Part shown: piece by piece, positions 45,601 to 53,300 of the stretch
How positions within the stretch are numbered: position 1 is the stretch's first letter
Layout: every line of letters starts with the position of its first letter
Source: Candidatus Poseidoniaceae archaeon
GTDB taxonomy: Archaea > Thermoplasmatota > Poseidoniia > Poseidoniales > Poseidoniaceae
DNA: 64,000 nucleotides
Reading direction: 5' to 3'
Assembly (NCBI GenBank): GCA_028822845.1
Contig: JAPKCS010000003.1
Location: 16,347 to 80,346 of the forward strand
Notes under the pieces: model-generated
Told to the model about the DNA's origin: nothing
The model's database searches: none
Seen by the model: only the letters and a program-made list of their open reading frames with translations
Translations under genes and position numbers: made by a program

Positions 45601-46652
45601 CGGTAAGAATTGCTGTAGCAGTTTCGATAGTATCGGTAACAGTATCCACCAGCGTTGCTGTAGACCTTGATGGTTGGGTCGATAGCAAGCGGGAACACAC
45701 GGTCATCAGACATCAACCAATCTGCTTCCACTGCGGTCGTGATGACCACTTGTGGACCGAAGACCTGGATGAAGAATGTGGCCATGTATGGCCCTTCTGA
45801 ACCCTCTTCAATTACGACAGGAACGGGGATCTCAGCAAGGAGTTCGCCTGTTTCCATGTGGCGGATTTCAAGGGATTCTTGAGTTTGAGTCATCTCTTCA
45901 CCGAGCATTGTATCGCCGAGGTAAAGTGCATAGCCTGAAGGAATTTGCATTGTTTCAGATAGACCGAACCAAGCTGCATTTGGCTCAAGAACAGGTCGCT
46001 CGCGGATGACGAGGTTCTGCTTGAGTTGTGTCGACTCGACTGTGTAGTCAAGGTCGAAACCTTCTGCAATTGGGTACCTTAGGACGTTGCCACCTACGGT
46101 CACGCCTTCTTCCGAAGGAGCGACGTGGTACGGCTGTGGCGCAGTGCCAGTTTCGTCCAAGGTCACGATCATTGGTGCGATTCCAGTGATGATTGGGTCA
46201 ACAAATTGGTTCGGTTGAACCGCAACACCGTAAGCCATTTCAGGAGCGAAATGGGTTCCGAAGCTGTTTTCTGTTACTTCCCAACCGTTGGATGTAGCGA
46301 CGACATTCAAATCAATGTCTTGCCATGCACCACTGTCCGCCATGAAGTGGACTGGCGTAGCGTGATTTAGCTGCGCAAATTTGCCATCTTCTGTGACGTA
46401 GGTCTTGGTCGTTTGGTCTCTCATGCCGATCAGTTCATCGGATGGTTCATATTCGTAATCAGTCTTAACAGCTTCTGGCAGTGCAAAGAAATCTTTCTCT
46501 GCTGTGGTGTTTGAATCAACAAACTCCACGTCACTTGCGTTGTTATCGACGAACCCAGCCATAGGCATGAGGGCCATCAAAGCGCACAACAAAAGTGCGA
46601 TGCCAATGCCGCTGAAGACTGACGTTTTCTTGGTATTCTTATTTCCCAACAT
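33096..46652 (-). CDS. Giant beta-helix surface protein with in-frame C-terminal type IV pilin-like domain
   Basis: 4518 aa. After a signal peptide (IGIALLLCALMALMPMAGFV), residues about 57-335 resemble the N-terminal domain of WapA/Rhs wall proteins (TKTYVTEDGKFAQLNHATPV, GAWQDIDLNVV, VFPLAIDPTIKVYSN). A Tyr/Cys-rich stretch (335-375) follows within a DNRLRE-like module. From about 1290 to 3440 are many parallel-beta-helix (PbH1/NosD-like) repeats, interrupted by a Tyr/Gly/Pro-rich region (about 2220-2350). A CBM9-like domain (NIDGSDADWNGG, about 3450) and cadherin-like modules ending NVNDAPVI (about 3700-3930) come next. A membrane anchor (PSIVVVSLTGLFVSALAFSS, about 4304-4323) precedes the pilin-like domain. 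GGTGA lies 7 nt before the ATG. The role is probably adhesion or polysaccharide binding. Confidence 0.86.
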   Translation of the reverse strand: MLGNKNTKKTSVFSGIGIALLLCALMALMPMAGFVDNNASDVEFVDSNTTAEKDFFALPEAVKTDYEYEPSDELIGMRDQTTKTYVTEDGKFAQLNHATPVHFMADSGAWQDIDLNVVATSNGWEVTENSFGTHFAPEMAYGVAVQPNQFVDPIITGIAPMIVTLDETGTAPQPYHVAPSEEGVTVGGNVLRYPIAEGFDLDYTVESTQLKQNLVIRERPVLEPNAAWFGLSETMQIPSGYALYLGDTMLGEEMTQTQESLEIRHMETGELLAEIPVPVVIEEGSEGPYMATFFIQVFGPQVVITTAVEADWLMSDDRVFPLAIDPTIKVYSNAGGYCYRYYRNCYSNSYRYTYSYYGSMRYMSWQRYTFSSSNALPTGATVDSISHKQTYSYKSGSNSKVITAAVLEDCGTASMSSYTHTIPTATCSGAMPTSKIITGSAYNTANGRGIIRSIWNSAAAGTHTLGSYSGGMYTTNFCTTAATCASGTSSGYITAAQTNSDTVAIGQRTTATGYVYERTYSGGSSNSWIQVVYSGGSDTDAPLSGFVPYSGLTSYVEGARTFFTTITDMSGIDTTTANAPTLNYALNNGTYTSVTATSIGTCASSSSECQFKAATGTIAAGDYVQYYWKFQDLNTAGGANVGYDPVLTGSQTAPTPYYFAVEDVTDAGEDKKLTVLTTDVHAANYYSPSAAQFFDRQMTHFDGSDEFYFEFDTSSCGTGSSSCFYSSSYYFYGNWVAQHTTTASSGSQGTGGTRSNIDLLHKDDGGYLTISAADGPGMNLMFLYDSVSDSFAMVGIGSSTSIDSAVSGGTSADSSTSYGYTNAYKITLGSDYGGMFGKFGFGNETGGAGTNANRLCVTSNGFTHFFRSPYSSRDACSPAYYYAGAYSGVTSYKWSGFALGMGYYGRIASTGDVTYKIGNVAPTPDTFAPVFTHSALADSHSKDRTITASLSDGGDPPAGLNVSTSAGVGPTAYYRVTPDGGSAGSWTAVVMTQESGSTRAQCVLSSCDWSANVEDLERGDSVEYYLKAQDVSTVAVNTKTTTTETFSVGDPNKMFIVEWRDMGYSTTDTCTYQAVFYDVTNEIEFKYDDACTNSYDAATVGFMDQTRTMGQTIRHRTSTQYITGTNPHPANYRIATSSTGSGYETFDRGLTGLVNADASDIMGSSGGNPSGYYCSSSYYWNTWANKCADNIAMPEGFNFTYFGTDYNYTDANDRINLGRHGNMHFVSTGSTALVRSMTTWYGNMPQLPTTASSFARAGTIAPYYSYYGTYYCYQSSSMDCGVYYRTMPFEGKGTDVTSDITQDTTWDITDSPIRVNPSGDYLTISADLTIQPGVIIQVAEGKGISFDGTCDKMTLNGNSTDHILFEGLDGTPLNPIEWKGMAFTGACAADTDDRHVFNYVDFKNTTDAAIAAGSRHGSSPSTNSNVGNFTMDHVTFTNVGSAFTHGSGLGTVVSMSNFNVDGASSSCFDFAADTVATLTEGVMKDCNTLGSAAGGAIVNVAGSTGGSLFLENTTVQNAYVNLIDVDFASVTVSNVTATTTASLPGGGTIATGTAFSSAAGSGSEVTLFNFDADDYATVSIEAMDAISMNTVDFGTAMMMITPGGTSSTGNGPSADNAVFDDVTVGNTVMTRVQPGTFDSMTMGTFSMTGNAITSTLVSMENLVATTISVSGCGWNVHMLSVTADALSSNGCSIAANTVTLEDGDFSHSDTVTPMVYARYSDVTIGVTDVTTSGTGLADFAYADTNSDVRLIQVLVDGATSPYAGADGKVTASSSSEVWYGGLASAFTYRNALVNGVASVIYKSGHYVTATLVDGSGSELFEVGSHVTDATGEATVWVITSDESGNAYDDHNLRAFGAAGQNETLYTDSWYPTDGTYTVGDTIDLLLEPAPVEFDAAGMDCAWIAANTTLATTYNPTLNAYVFDSTPMTLAADLTLDGCNIVLLGSVLKVKSTATSSPVLTISDGGSLKVTVSPDTGQVGAVKAISSTYGLHIDIQDGTLNLDGGTLRDVAQDSTTGAALFVGPGATFIMSNSGTVFGATASYADMATVMVNGGTVNIADSSIINTGQTGTALWVEASGGSIENVIVKNAAVGIQSYNGAPQVDGFTATDNTVGVDIYGGMSLPTVYRSTLLSGENTGWKTYKIDLSTYIGDDYLQVGWNSIYGGGNAHPTYNYATSKYYMITDRYNIELEDDSGNAWNITQSSDTGYYPYGAADPASGTGDTATYATGATGGVPSWSCNYYGYSYGPGYGSNFEGYFYYMHNYWPGGPQSNPGYPGYYYAPDEFGFDWEGIDGVSPTGSYAAYPYHYWGYYYTSYHGGTNGPFTPPEGYGGGYPSSYNVCLDYAYSYYMSPGQGARLTMPTVDISATNISKVSLYIDVLHNRADNFQDRLEFVARSSDNAAELGEYVRESGTPLFKDGTITGADNGIEIGGGYAAGVLENIVVTNPVDSGLEITGQAAASIDGLQVDGGTYGVLVGSSASGTVELANLDLDSQTSAGVYYTKDINGDVTGDVTNSAGAAFKYGQNTDNPVTMTGMSIASNAIGIESAGSGEFTLTDMTMGNVKDIVLTGSAMVDFIEGTIDVDSVDVTGSGVVTRMRTLDVSLTADSVAVAAATVTLLDADGGAAGAGLTDANGVANDLTFVTATVDANGKDIPSLAGYKVMTVAEVAYSYTSATNNVADFRYASVGATLTDAAGNTEAVALTTKIAHRVCWYSASTAYQTVAPCEGSFSTSGSRTLSDGDGGTVKEYGYYGGIAEDLGNEVVMVDVPYIYLNGGTDYNFNGTTLLGTGVYDYYGNQRWYSKSPGGSEIYMNDAAIYGIAVDASTNEAYGIQFGDYFYSYSTFVANNSIFSNVATIEIANGYNYNNQYNWEVETLALTNSTITHYKGYTSLNNAIQVTDICMQVSGGDGGIISGNTFNNCGVGIMLERAAYYSYHNGVTGADNITISNNIFNDGGEIADVWLYSSGDADNALITGNTFNSGDTSNGAIAAYPGGHDGLVISDNTINTLTNGIYLVSAEDFTVSGNNINGAGDSAHAGIDINGGYGEIDNNTLIDADGGIVLDSLTNPPAPTTSLCTIRSYSYRSSASCTATLATGKVMAVNVATDSWGYEASIVITKPDGTTDSYNNFASNADYSPLVSYSVAGAYSLALSDSYGDGGTDVFMVEGGAAGGYAGPVIADNSIELSAGRVSPNAVGIVMEDCSGVQINSARNIVTLSDAAMVISNCDVVDVGSSLIGDGTSLTNGIDADDANGDSLTLSGTTVAGYETGVTKTSGALYLTGDASITGDSYGVYVDDATVSAITANVDGGATGTGLYVVDSDDVWVYPMNASGLVGMYVENSPFRWDGGTVDAITALEVVESQGTVENMTWSAATNQINAGTNAYVTSIGNTIDASKLIVDSSATIDEANLFSMTSTHLTTAPSNEVSMLIQSTDGTRASYVSTNFQPEVMNIDGSDADWNGGNALNPSGYAMPGVMSGDGTNDMMVTYIEGDDLYIGLTGEDLSTSDVLIYLSVDGAGSSTGYNLGGTHTLPFQANYVLWADSESSYGLYSYGFLGWGQSSLSNAAVDVDFSGNLAEISIPFSRMGGTPDQIDIVAIVQGENTADVSTVHPTQTIDSSNTLQSFTEYMTVELTHDDLSTGAIADEVLVYRSYKGSNTPSLAKNYDVMIKTEADCAYDWATQVDVSLATNVNLNLDMARACPVIQTTLADIVVDEDSGAYTFSLTDLADDVQDVEATLAWVSTSGNIVAFDDVLVDWAQTGHSVTITPLDDQFGTMSYEFTVTDSNGLTDTKNISFEVTNVNDAPVICNVIDSDCMPLISQDDIYTNILAEGFGVHSKYLGNVSNASSSYIRDMANEQSPVRQAYDWDASVPSDCIAFGVEVNENNTLVITENVNNELGGTCTVTLTLADNAAANSEATPYDVDFSVAPVNDAPVIPTWDRQNGTVMEAANGSIPAAPWQISLMEDDLSSANLTYDLSTVMTDVDHNLSDLTWTVAPTDQCTYTNYFTTTIVVDQLVFTLIPDATTNAKDWEIDYLNDNGIHQIGPSGSEFCKIRLVLEDTATAPSYVPNYDTTLMPIAAYQQGQDDIEIGVRVENVREQVADYYFDGLSGFSFNGVTNIMTGTYVPVTVKVGAGGDEGPFTYDHMLAVTFHSDGHTEDEQTRFYTVPSYGTIVEFDELVYITKDTSNVWVEMDVVTCLNNPCDLTAASSDRFQTDDPASHRANNNGIQGADWSKPGQYGSNATQTSERRPLLEDSNWCNNRMTSLENGSVCNHANQPPSNFEATGQSLPSVVRTIGASSVPSFAPSIVVVSLTGLFVSALAFSSRRADDEDEVAVTMVDDNAAVSPVIATILMVAITVVLSGVIYVWASSLAETDVKGVPRVTFDIEDIDGFDADTGHWRITVQSSETDLATQAVVLRVIYTDGDGNTAIVEANMADTNGVYGFNPDNSDEFITFVDQVNKEGSDSVSTFNTGDTIFVRTHAADGTPLEDVTITLSYAPSVGQGALLRSWSGLSYDLKA

Positions 46653-46702
46653 GTGTCATTCACCCATACGGATTGTATGCAAAGCATCCCACGCTTTGAA
46701 CC

Positions 46703-46709
46703 CTTTATA
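46703..46709 (-). promoter_or_regulatory. TATA box of the 4518-aa gene
   Basis: TATAAAG on the minus strand lies about 50 nt before the ATG at 46652, predicting a transcript start near 46680 and a leader of roughly 25-30 nt that includes the GGTGA ribosome site. Confidence 0.6.
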
Positions 46710-46976
46710 GGAGTTGGGGTGCAAAATCTTTGAATTTCAACATTGAGATACATAACCTAACCGGGTTACAGAGGAGCATTTCACCGTGCAAACACCCATT
46801 ATCCCGGAGGCACGAAATTGTCGCCAAAAAACCATTGATATGTTCGAAGAAGAAAGGTCACCGACCAACCTGGAGAGCAGGTCATCGATTAGGAGATGGG
46901 AAAGGCCGCAGATCGTGTCTGAAAGTACCTTTACAGAAAGTGAAAAATAACTTTCACTTCTAAAAATAGAAAGAAC
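46710..46976. other. Intergenic stretch without a convincing gene; contains one small hairpin
   Basis: The space between the terminator of the 1026-aa gene and the promoter of the 4518-aa gene. It holds an 8-bp hairpin AAGTGAAA/TTTCACTT at 46938-46959 and a 5-bp ACCTG/CAGGT hairpin near 46869. Its only open frames are short and lysine/arginine-rich in a way that does not look coding. Upstream regulatory sites for the giant gene may be here. Confidence 0.5.
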
Positions 46977-47023
46977 AAAAAAAAAGGGGGGGCTGAGGAG
47001 GCCGTCGAAACGGCCCCCTCAGC
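46977..47023 (-). terminator. Strong intrinsic-type terminator of the 1026-aa surface gene
   Basis: A 14-position stem with one A-C mismatch (46992-47005 pairing with 47010-47023) closes a CGAA loop, which reads TTCG on the transcribed strand. It is followed on the minus strand by C6 and T9 (46977-46985). It lies about 55 nt after the stop codon of the 1026-aa gene and separates it from the 4518-aa gene. Confidence 0.82.
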
Positions 47024-47076
47024 GGCACTTCCCCTCGTAAGGGGACGGTTAGCTTAGAGGTAGTCAGAGGCTGTGA

Positions 47077-50000
47077 TCAGTAATCCCAGTTCTCTTTGCC
47101 CTCTTCACCCTCGCCACCACGGGAAAGGATGAATGCTCCAGCAATAAAGGCTACAAGGACAACGCCACCAATAACGCCCCAGGTCCAAGTAGGGACCTCG
47201 GATGCGGTAACATCGCCTGTAACGTTGGTTCCATCATCGATGTTCGATGTGTCTGCATCACGTTGGTAATCGATGCTGTTGAGGTGACCTGCTGCTGCAG
47301 TGTTTCCTAGAGCGTCGACTGGTACCGCTGTGAAGTAGTACGTGTAGGTTCCAGCAGCGGTTGGCTTGTCGATCTCAACATCTGTTGTGAGGGTTGATGC
47401 ACATGTGCTTGGCATGTTAGCTGCATTGAATGTACCACGTTGGTAGCACACGTTCCATGAAGCAACATCCGAAGTTTCGCCTGTTGCTTCCCAGTCAATG
47501 ACCCACATCTCACCGCTTTCAGACACTGAGAAGTCCATAGCGGAAACACCGCCATCAACGGACTTGTCTGCTGTGACATTGGCGACACCCTTTGGGGTGC
47601 TGCATCCAACGCTGTTGCAGATTTCAACAACAACGCTGTAGAAAGCGCCGTGTTCAGTGTTTGATCCCGAGTATGAGAAGGTGCTGATTCCAACGCCAAG
47701 GCCTGTGGAGAACGCATCAGCGCATCCAGCCTCGCCTTCACAAATGGTGATGTCAATGCTGTCCGTATTGAGCATGGTTCCATCGACGCCCCAATTGAGG
47801 ACAATGGCACCACCCTTAGCGGCAGCAGCACTGAAACCAGTGATGCTTGCGTCAGGAACGTCTGCTACAGCGAGGGATCCACCCATAAGCACCAACGCAC
47901 CTTGCGACAACACAGGGCTGTCTGTAGGAAGTACGTAAGCGAACATTTCAGTGGTTGCGTCAACATCAAGTGCTTGCGAGGAGATCAGCGTCCAAAGTCC
48001 AGCATCGGTGACGTACCAGAGCGAAGTGGCTCCGATGTCCTTTGCCACTGTGACATCCATCGATTGTTCGAGGATATCGCCAGCAGAGTAGGTTGTACCA
48101 GGAACGTAATCAACAGCACCAACGGCGCTGTATGTGCCAGAGTAAGATGGAAGTTCCTTGTTTGCATAGTTTGCAAGGTCTGCATCGGTAGCGGTTAGCG
48201 TGAATGCATCAGGTGCGTAGTACTTGATTCCGTAACTCACGGTGATACCGGAGGCAGTGGTGGCAGATGCGCCACCGTTGTTCCAGATTTGAAGCATCAG
48301 TTCTTCGCTTGTCGAACCGCCGTTAGCATCGTAAACAGTAAACGAGACCGGGAAGTTGGTGACATACGATTCCATGATCATCACTGAGCATGTGAGGGAT
48401 TCTGGTCCACGTTCGCAGCCAGGAAGAGCGTTGCCAGAGTTGGACCACGAGTATTCAAGACCCATACCGGATGGATCATCAACATCGAAGACTTGCGCAG
48501 ACATCTGAAGAGGTTGTTCTTGGCCTGTGAACAAGGCACCTTCATTCATCAAGTCAAGGGACAAGATGAGAGGATTGTTGTTTCGGACATCCACAGTCAT
48601 GCTTCGATCGTTGTTTGACGGTCGTGCATCGGTTGTCTTTTGTTCGAGGGTCAACAGTGCATCGAATGTGTGTTCTCCGCTGTCTAATGTCACCATCAAG
48701 CAAGCGTATCCATTCAGTTCTGCACCGCCCATAGGGTTACCATCTGCATCCAAGATTGCGCCTGTACCGAGTGGTTTGTACATGTAAGCAGGTTCGACAC
48801 CAGCCTCGCAAGAATTAGCGACAACTGTGGTTTCAGTACCCATAGCATCGGTTACTGTGAGCGAAACATTCCAATCATAGTTGACGGATGCGTCACTGCC
48901 TCGGTGTTCGACTTCCACATGGAAGAAAGAAACACCAACATTGAGGTCCGCAGGTGCGTCATCACTCATCATGCTGGTCGGGTTTCCTGTTCCATCAGCG
49001 TTGTAGCCTTGGGCCACGGTCATACGTGAAACACGAATGTCGTGGTAGGTTTGTGCGCTTCCGAGAATTTCATCTTGATCGGTGGTCGGATAGGAATCTT
49101 GGGTAAAGTCTTCTTCACAAATGTTATTCAGAGTCTCGTTGTTCGTTGGGTCCGTCGTAACACAGCTGTCAAATTGACTGTATTGAGTGAAACCAATCAA
49201 CTGGGCTTGGAGGCCGTAACTCGCATCAGCGTTTGTTGCATCGAAGGTGAGTTCCCCACCAAAGGTCCATTCGGTCAGGTATGAAAGGACCATGCGGCTT
49301 GAGTTGGTTGTGGTTGGAGGCTCAGTAGAGAAGTCAGCGTATGTTTCAACGATGGTTGAAGTTCCAACAGAAACATCGTAAAATGCATCTGCGTTGAGGT
49401 CTGTTCCGTCAGTGGACTGAAGAGCAGTAATGTCGCCGAATCCTTTGAGGCGGACAGTTACGTTTCGAGGCGTGAAGGTATCAGAACCGTTCGCGAGAAC
49501 AGTCATTGTCCAGGCCTTAGCGCCTGCGCCAGTTTCAGCGGTTTCTCCGGAATCCCAAGAGAGGTCGACTTGAATGTCGTACCAGTTGACAACGCTGACC
49601 TCGATGGTCTGACCGTCGTTGCCTGCATCTGTGTCACTTGGAGTGTCAGCGACAACTTGAATGATGTATTCTCCAACGACTGGCGTCCATACAATTGGAT
49701 TGCCTGCGTACTGGAGGGTGTACTTGCCACCGCCAAGGACGCTGGAAGCAGCGAGGGATGTGAAGTCACAAAGAGCAGCAGATCCACAGATGACATCTGT
49801 GTTTGCCCATTCGAGGTCATTTCCTGCAGAATCCTTTGCAATCATGGTTGGAGCACCGTTGCCATCAGAAAGCCAGACACTAACAGTGTAGGACAATTCA
49901 GTGATGTCAACATCGCCGCTGTTCTGGATGTAGGCTTCGAAATTTGTGATTTCGCCTGCATTCAGGGTGTTACGGCAACCTGCGTTTGTACAGGTGGTTT

Positions 50001-50157
50001 CTTTCGGGCTTGTAATTGCGATGACTTCTGCGTCTACGCCCGCACGGGCGCTGCTGTCGTCAACATCAATATTTTCTTGCAGCTCGGTGAGGTCGAAGTT
50101 AGCCATTAGACTAAGCATCAACATTGCAACGAGTATCATAGGGGTTGTTTTGTTCAT
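47077..50157 (-). CDS. Membrane-anchored surface protein with CARDB-like beta repeats
   Basis: 1026 aa. A signal peptide (MILVAMLMLSLMANF) is followed by CARDB/Ig-like modules recognisable by IQNSGDVDITELSYTVSVWL, YIIQVVADTPSDTDAGNDGQ and later SFFHVEVEHRGSDASVNYDW. A Cys pair (CTNAGCRNTL) opens the mature protein. Fibronectin-type modules (VASWNVCYQRG; GTYTYYFTAVPVDALGNTAA) precede a transmembrane helix (TWGVIGGVVLVAFIAGAFIL) and a short acidic tail (EGEEGKENWDY). GGAGGT lies 6 nt before the ATG, and a TATA box and terminator bracket the gene, so it is a monocistronic unit with signs of strong expression. An S-layer-like or adhesion role is possible; no enzyme motif is seen. Confidence 0.85.
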   Translation of the reverse strand: MNKTTPMILVAMLMLSLMANFDLTELQENIDVDDSSARAGVDAEVIAITSPKETTCTNAGCRNTLNAGEITNFEAYIQNSGDVDITELSYTVSVWLSDGNGAPTMIAKDSAGNDLEWANTDVICGSAALCDFTSLAASSVLGGGKYTLQYAGNPIVWTPVVGEYIIQVVADTPSDTDAGNDGQTIEVSVVNWYDIQVDLSWDSGETAETGAGAKAWTMTVLANGSDTFTPRNVTVRLKGFGDITALQSTDGTDLNADAFYDVSVGTSTIVETYADFSTEPPTTTNSSRMVLSYLTEWTFGGELTFDATNADASYGLQAQLIGFTQYSQFDSCVTTDPTNNETLNNICEEDFTQDSYPTTDQDEILGSAQTYHDIRVSRMTVAQGYNADGTGNPTSMMSDDAPADLNVGVSFFHVEVEHRGSDASVNYDWNVSLTVTDAMGTETTVVANSCEAGVEPAYMYKPLGTGAILDADGNPMGGAELNGYACLMVTLDSGEHTFDALLTLEQKTTDARPSNNDRSMTVDVRNNNPLILSLDLMNEGALFTGQEQPLQMSAQVFDVDDPSGMGLEYSWSNSGNALPGCERGPESLTCSVMIMESYVTNFPVSFTVYDANGGSTSEELMLQIWNNGGASATTASGITVSYGIKYYAPDAFTLTATDADLANYANKELPSYSGTYSAVGAVDYVPGTTYSAGDILEQSMDVTVAKDIGATSLWYVTDAGLWTLISSQALDVDATTEMFAYVLPTDSPVLSQGALVLMGGSLAVADVPDASITGFSAAAAKGGAIVLNWGVDGTMLNTDSIDITICEGEAGCADAFSTGLGVGISTFSYSGSNTEHGAFYSVVVEICNSVGCSTPKGVANVTADKSVDGGVSAMDFSVSESGEMWVIDWEATGETSDVASWNVCYQRGTFNAANMPSTCASTLTTDVEIDKPTAAGTYTYYFTAVPVDALGNTAAAGHLNSIDYQRDADTSNIDDGTNVTGDVTASEVPTWTWGVIGGVVLVAFIAGAFILSRGGEGEEGKENWDY

Positions 50158-50203
50158 TTCAATACCTCCGATGGTTCGGTACTCCTCGGCACATCATGCG
50201 CCG

Positions 50204-50211
50204 TATTTATA
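50204..50211 (-). promoter_or_regulatory. TATA box of the 1026-aa surface gene
   Basis: TATAAATA on the minus strand, about 47 nt before the ATG at 50157, predicting a leader of about 20-25 nt that carries the GGAGGT ribosome site. It is one of the best TATA matches in the window. Confidence 0.65.
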
Positions 50212-50398
50212 CTATAGGAACAATGTGTGATGAAATGAAACCTCGAAAAAGGCTACTATTTGAGCGGGGGAAGACCCCAGTCCCCCGATTGAACCAGCGA
50301 TAGAGCATCGAGTTTGTACTTGATACCGTTGCAAAGAAACATGCGACGGCTGATTTTATTGGCCTGTCCAAAAGAAATCATCCTTACAAAAATGAACA

Positions 50399-53300
50399 TT
50401 AGGACTCTCTGAGAGCCGCTGAGGGAGGAATCATCGAGGCTTTGCGAATCGGATAGGCGGTCGCCAGGAGAACCAAGACTAAACCACCGAGAACAACCGA
50501 AAAGATTGACGCATAAGGCAAACTAAACTCAGCACCTTGATCCTTCCAAAAGGTATCGTACAACGCCCGATGGAAGCCTACGGCGATGATGGCACCGTTG
50601 AGCATACCGAACACAGCCACCCATACCACCTCGACCATGAACGTAGCCATCACCATGCTGCGGCGGTAGCCGAGGGCGCGCAACACACCGATGGTTTTGG
50701 TACGCTCTGAGACTGAGCGCACGGTGACAACACCAATACCAGCGATGCCGACAATCAATCCAAGGGCGAGGTAGGCTTCAAAAATTGCAAGGATAGCCAA
50801 AACCAGTGATTGGAGGACCATCACCTCGTCAGCAATCACAACGACTTGAACACCCTCGCCGTTCAGACCTTCTTCTAAATCGGTTGCCAACTCCGAGGTG
50901 GCTTTGCGGACCTCGCTTGTTTTCCCCATTGGTGCAAACCCATCATCACCAGCGTCGAAGCCTTCACTTGCAACCGCTTGGCCATCAACGCTGACGTACA
51001 TTCGAGTGAGTCGCCCATCGAACTGATCAACGGCTACATCGCCCGGGATCCAAACCCCTGCAGAGAACAGGTACGACGACTGTTCGAGGAAGCCAGCAAT
51101 CTTGACATTTTTTGTGTTTCCTGGATTTGAGGTATCAATTAGCAAAATTGATTCTCCAATTGAAAAACTAAGCCTTGAAAGCCCGGTCCCATCAGCCACA
51201 GATTCAAGGCCGAAGGAAGCATCCACGAACACCAAATCTTCTCGCGATTCAACCGTGATCCAAGCTTCTTTTTCGGTCTCACCAAGGCTTGAATCCCATT
51301 GGTAAAGCGGCAGACCACCATGCTGGGAAAAGTTTTCATCGAACCCTCTGAGAAGGTAAGGCATACGCTCACCATCATCGTTCTCCAAAAACACTTGACT
51401 CCGATGTATTCGAGCGACTGAGTCAATCGAATCTGCAACGGGAGAAGAAAGGTTCCAATCATCTGGATTCATAGGCAATTCGATTGGCCGGGAACGGGAC
51501 CCTGTGAGCAGAAGTTCATAGTCGCCCTCCGCTTCTTCGACGAAGGAACTGGAGTAGTTGTCAAACTGTTCAGCATAGCCACTGAGGACAATCACTGAAA
51601 ACACCGTAATGGAAAACATCCCCATCACCACAGCGGTTCGAACAGGTGCAGCCAGAGGATGGGCCAAAGCGACAGGCAGAACAGGCCCGAAACGCTTGGT
51701 CAGAAGTTTAGATTTACCTAAACGGCCAACCAAGAGAGGTGCTGCACTCGTCAGCAACAAGACCCCAGCGAACACTTCAACAAGACCCAGAACAATGAAG
51801 GAAAGTTCATCAGGAGTCATTTCTTTTCGGACCGGGTCGATGCTGTTGAGTCCAACCGTCCAGATGAGCAAACAAAGTCCGAGCACAGCCAAGGTGTTCC
51901 GACCTGCATGGCGATGGAGGTTGGACCACGCCGTTGTACGGTTCTTGAGCACCGTTGGGAGTTCCAATGTCAACAATGGCACACCCGAAATCAGCAAGCA
52001 CACCCCGGCGACCACCCAAGCGAAGTAGGCGATGGAACTGTCGAAACCGACCACTGCAAGCAGGGCGAGGCACAGTAAAGCAGACCCGAAAAAGAGAATT
52101 TGCATCAAGATGAGCATCCACGACACCGATCCTGAAATCGCTTCACGTCCGCCGCGAAGCGCCACGACAATGTTGGTGCGAGCGGTCCAAACCGCAGTTG
52201 ACCACAGGGTGATTAAGGCCAATAAAAAGCCCCAAGCCCAACCTGCAAACACCGAACTCCATGTCCACTGGAACAAGAAAAGACTCGAACCCACTGAACT
52301 GAAGATGTTCTGGAAACCAATGCTGATGAACCAGGCAAGCCCCAAGCCTACAAAGGAGCCGAGCGCAGATGCCAGCCCTGCAACCATTGCCCCTTCCATC
52401 ACCGCAAGTGACCGTGCATCGGATTGTGACATGCCAAGCGAGCGCAGGGTTCCAAATTCGCTGCGACGGGACTCGGCGAGCATCAAAACGATGGTCAGCA
52501 CAAGAAGAACACCCGCTGCGATGGTGAACGAACCGAAGACGAGGAACATGGCTGCAAGAAGACCCGAGGATTCTGCGGCTAATGCTGCAGCGTCTACTTT
52601 GACGGCTTGTACGTTGAGGTTGAGGTCAGAGGCTGTGGCTCGGTGATCAAACCACGCACTGATTGAGGAAGCCGTGCCGTTTTCGCTTGAAGTGTTTGAT
52701 GTTAGAACGAGAAGGTTTCGTTCATCATCTGCTGCTGAAGACAACTGTTCTGCGTCTTGAAGTGAAATCAAGCCAAGCACCACGCCGTCCAAATCTGAGA
52801 GCCCTTCAAGGCCCTCAACTTCCGTGTAGTAGCCAGAATGATTCAGTCGGTAGGCCGTATCGTCACCAAAAGCATAGGGGATCAAGCCTTTCAACCAAAA
52901 CTCGCTTTGTCCAAGATCAAGGTTCAAATCTTGAAGCCGTTCACTGATTAAAACCGATCCATTGTCAACCAAAACTGGTGCGGTGCTTCCCCCAAAGGAA
53001 AGGAGCATCTGCGGCATGGTACCAAAACCACCGGCGCTTGAAAGAACAGGGAGTCGGAGGGATTCAACCTCCCCAGAGGTGCCATCCCAACGAAGCAATC
53101 CCCCATCGAAACTGCACCAATGCTCCACTGGAGTAAAGAGGGAAATCGAAGCACTGCCATCGCATCGAGCGTGCAGTGGCAGTGAAGCGGAAGTGGGGGT
53201 TGATTCTGGCCAACCTTCACCGTCATGTATTGAAAATTCACTGGTGAGGTTGACTTCACTGGCGTGATAGCGTTCAATTGACAACAAACCTTCGACTTCG

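Noticed and set aside
46730..46963. Plus-strand 77-codon frame in the gap before the 1026-aa gene terminator
   Set aside because: Lysine/arginine-rich, no ribosome site, and it overlaps the small hairpin and promoter region.
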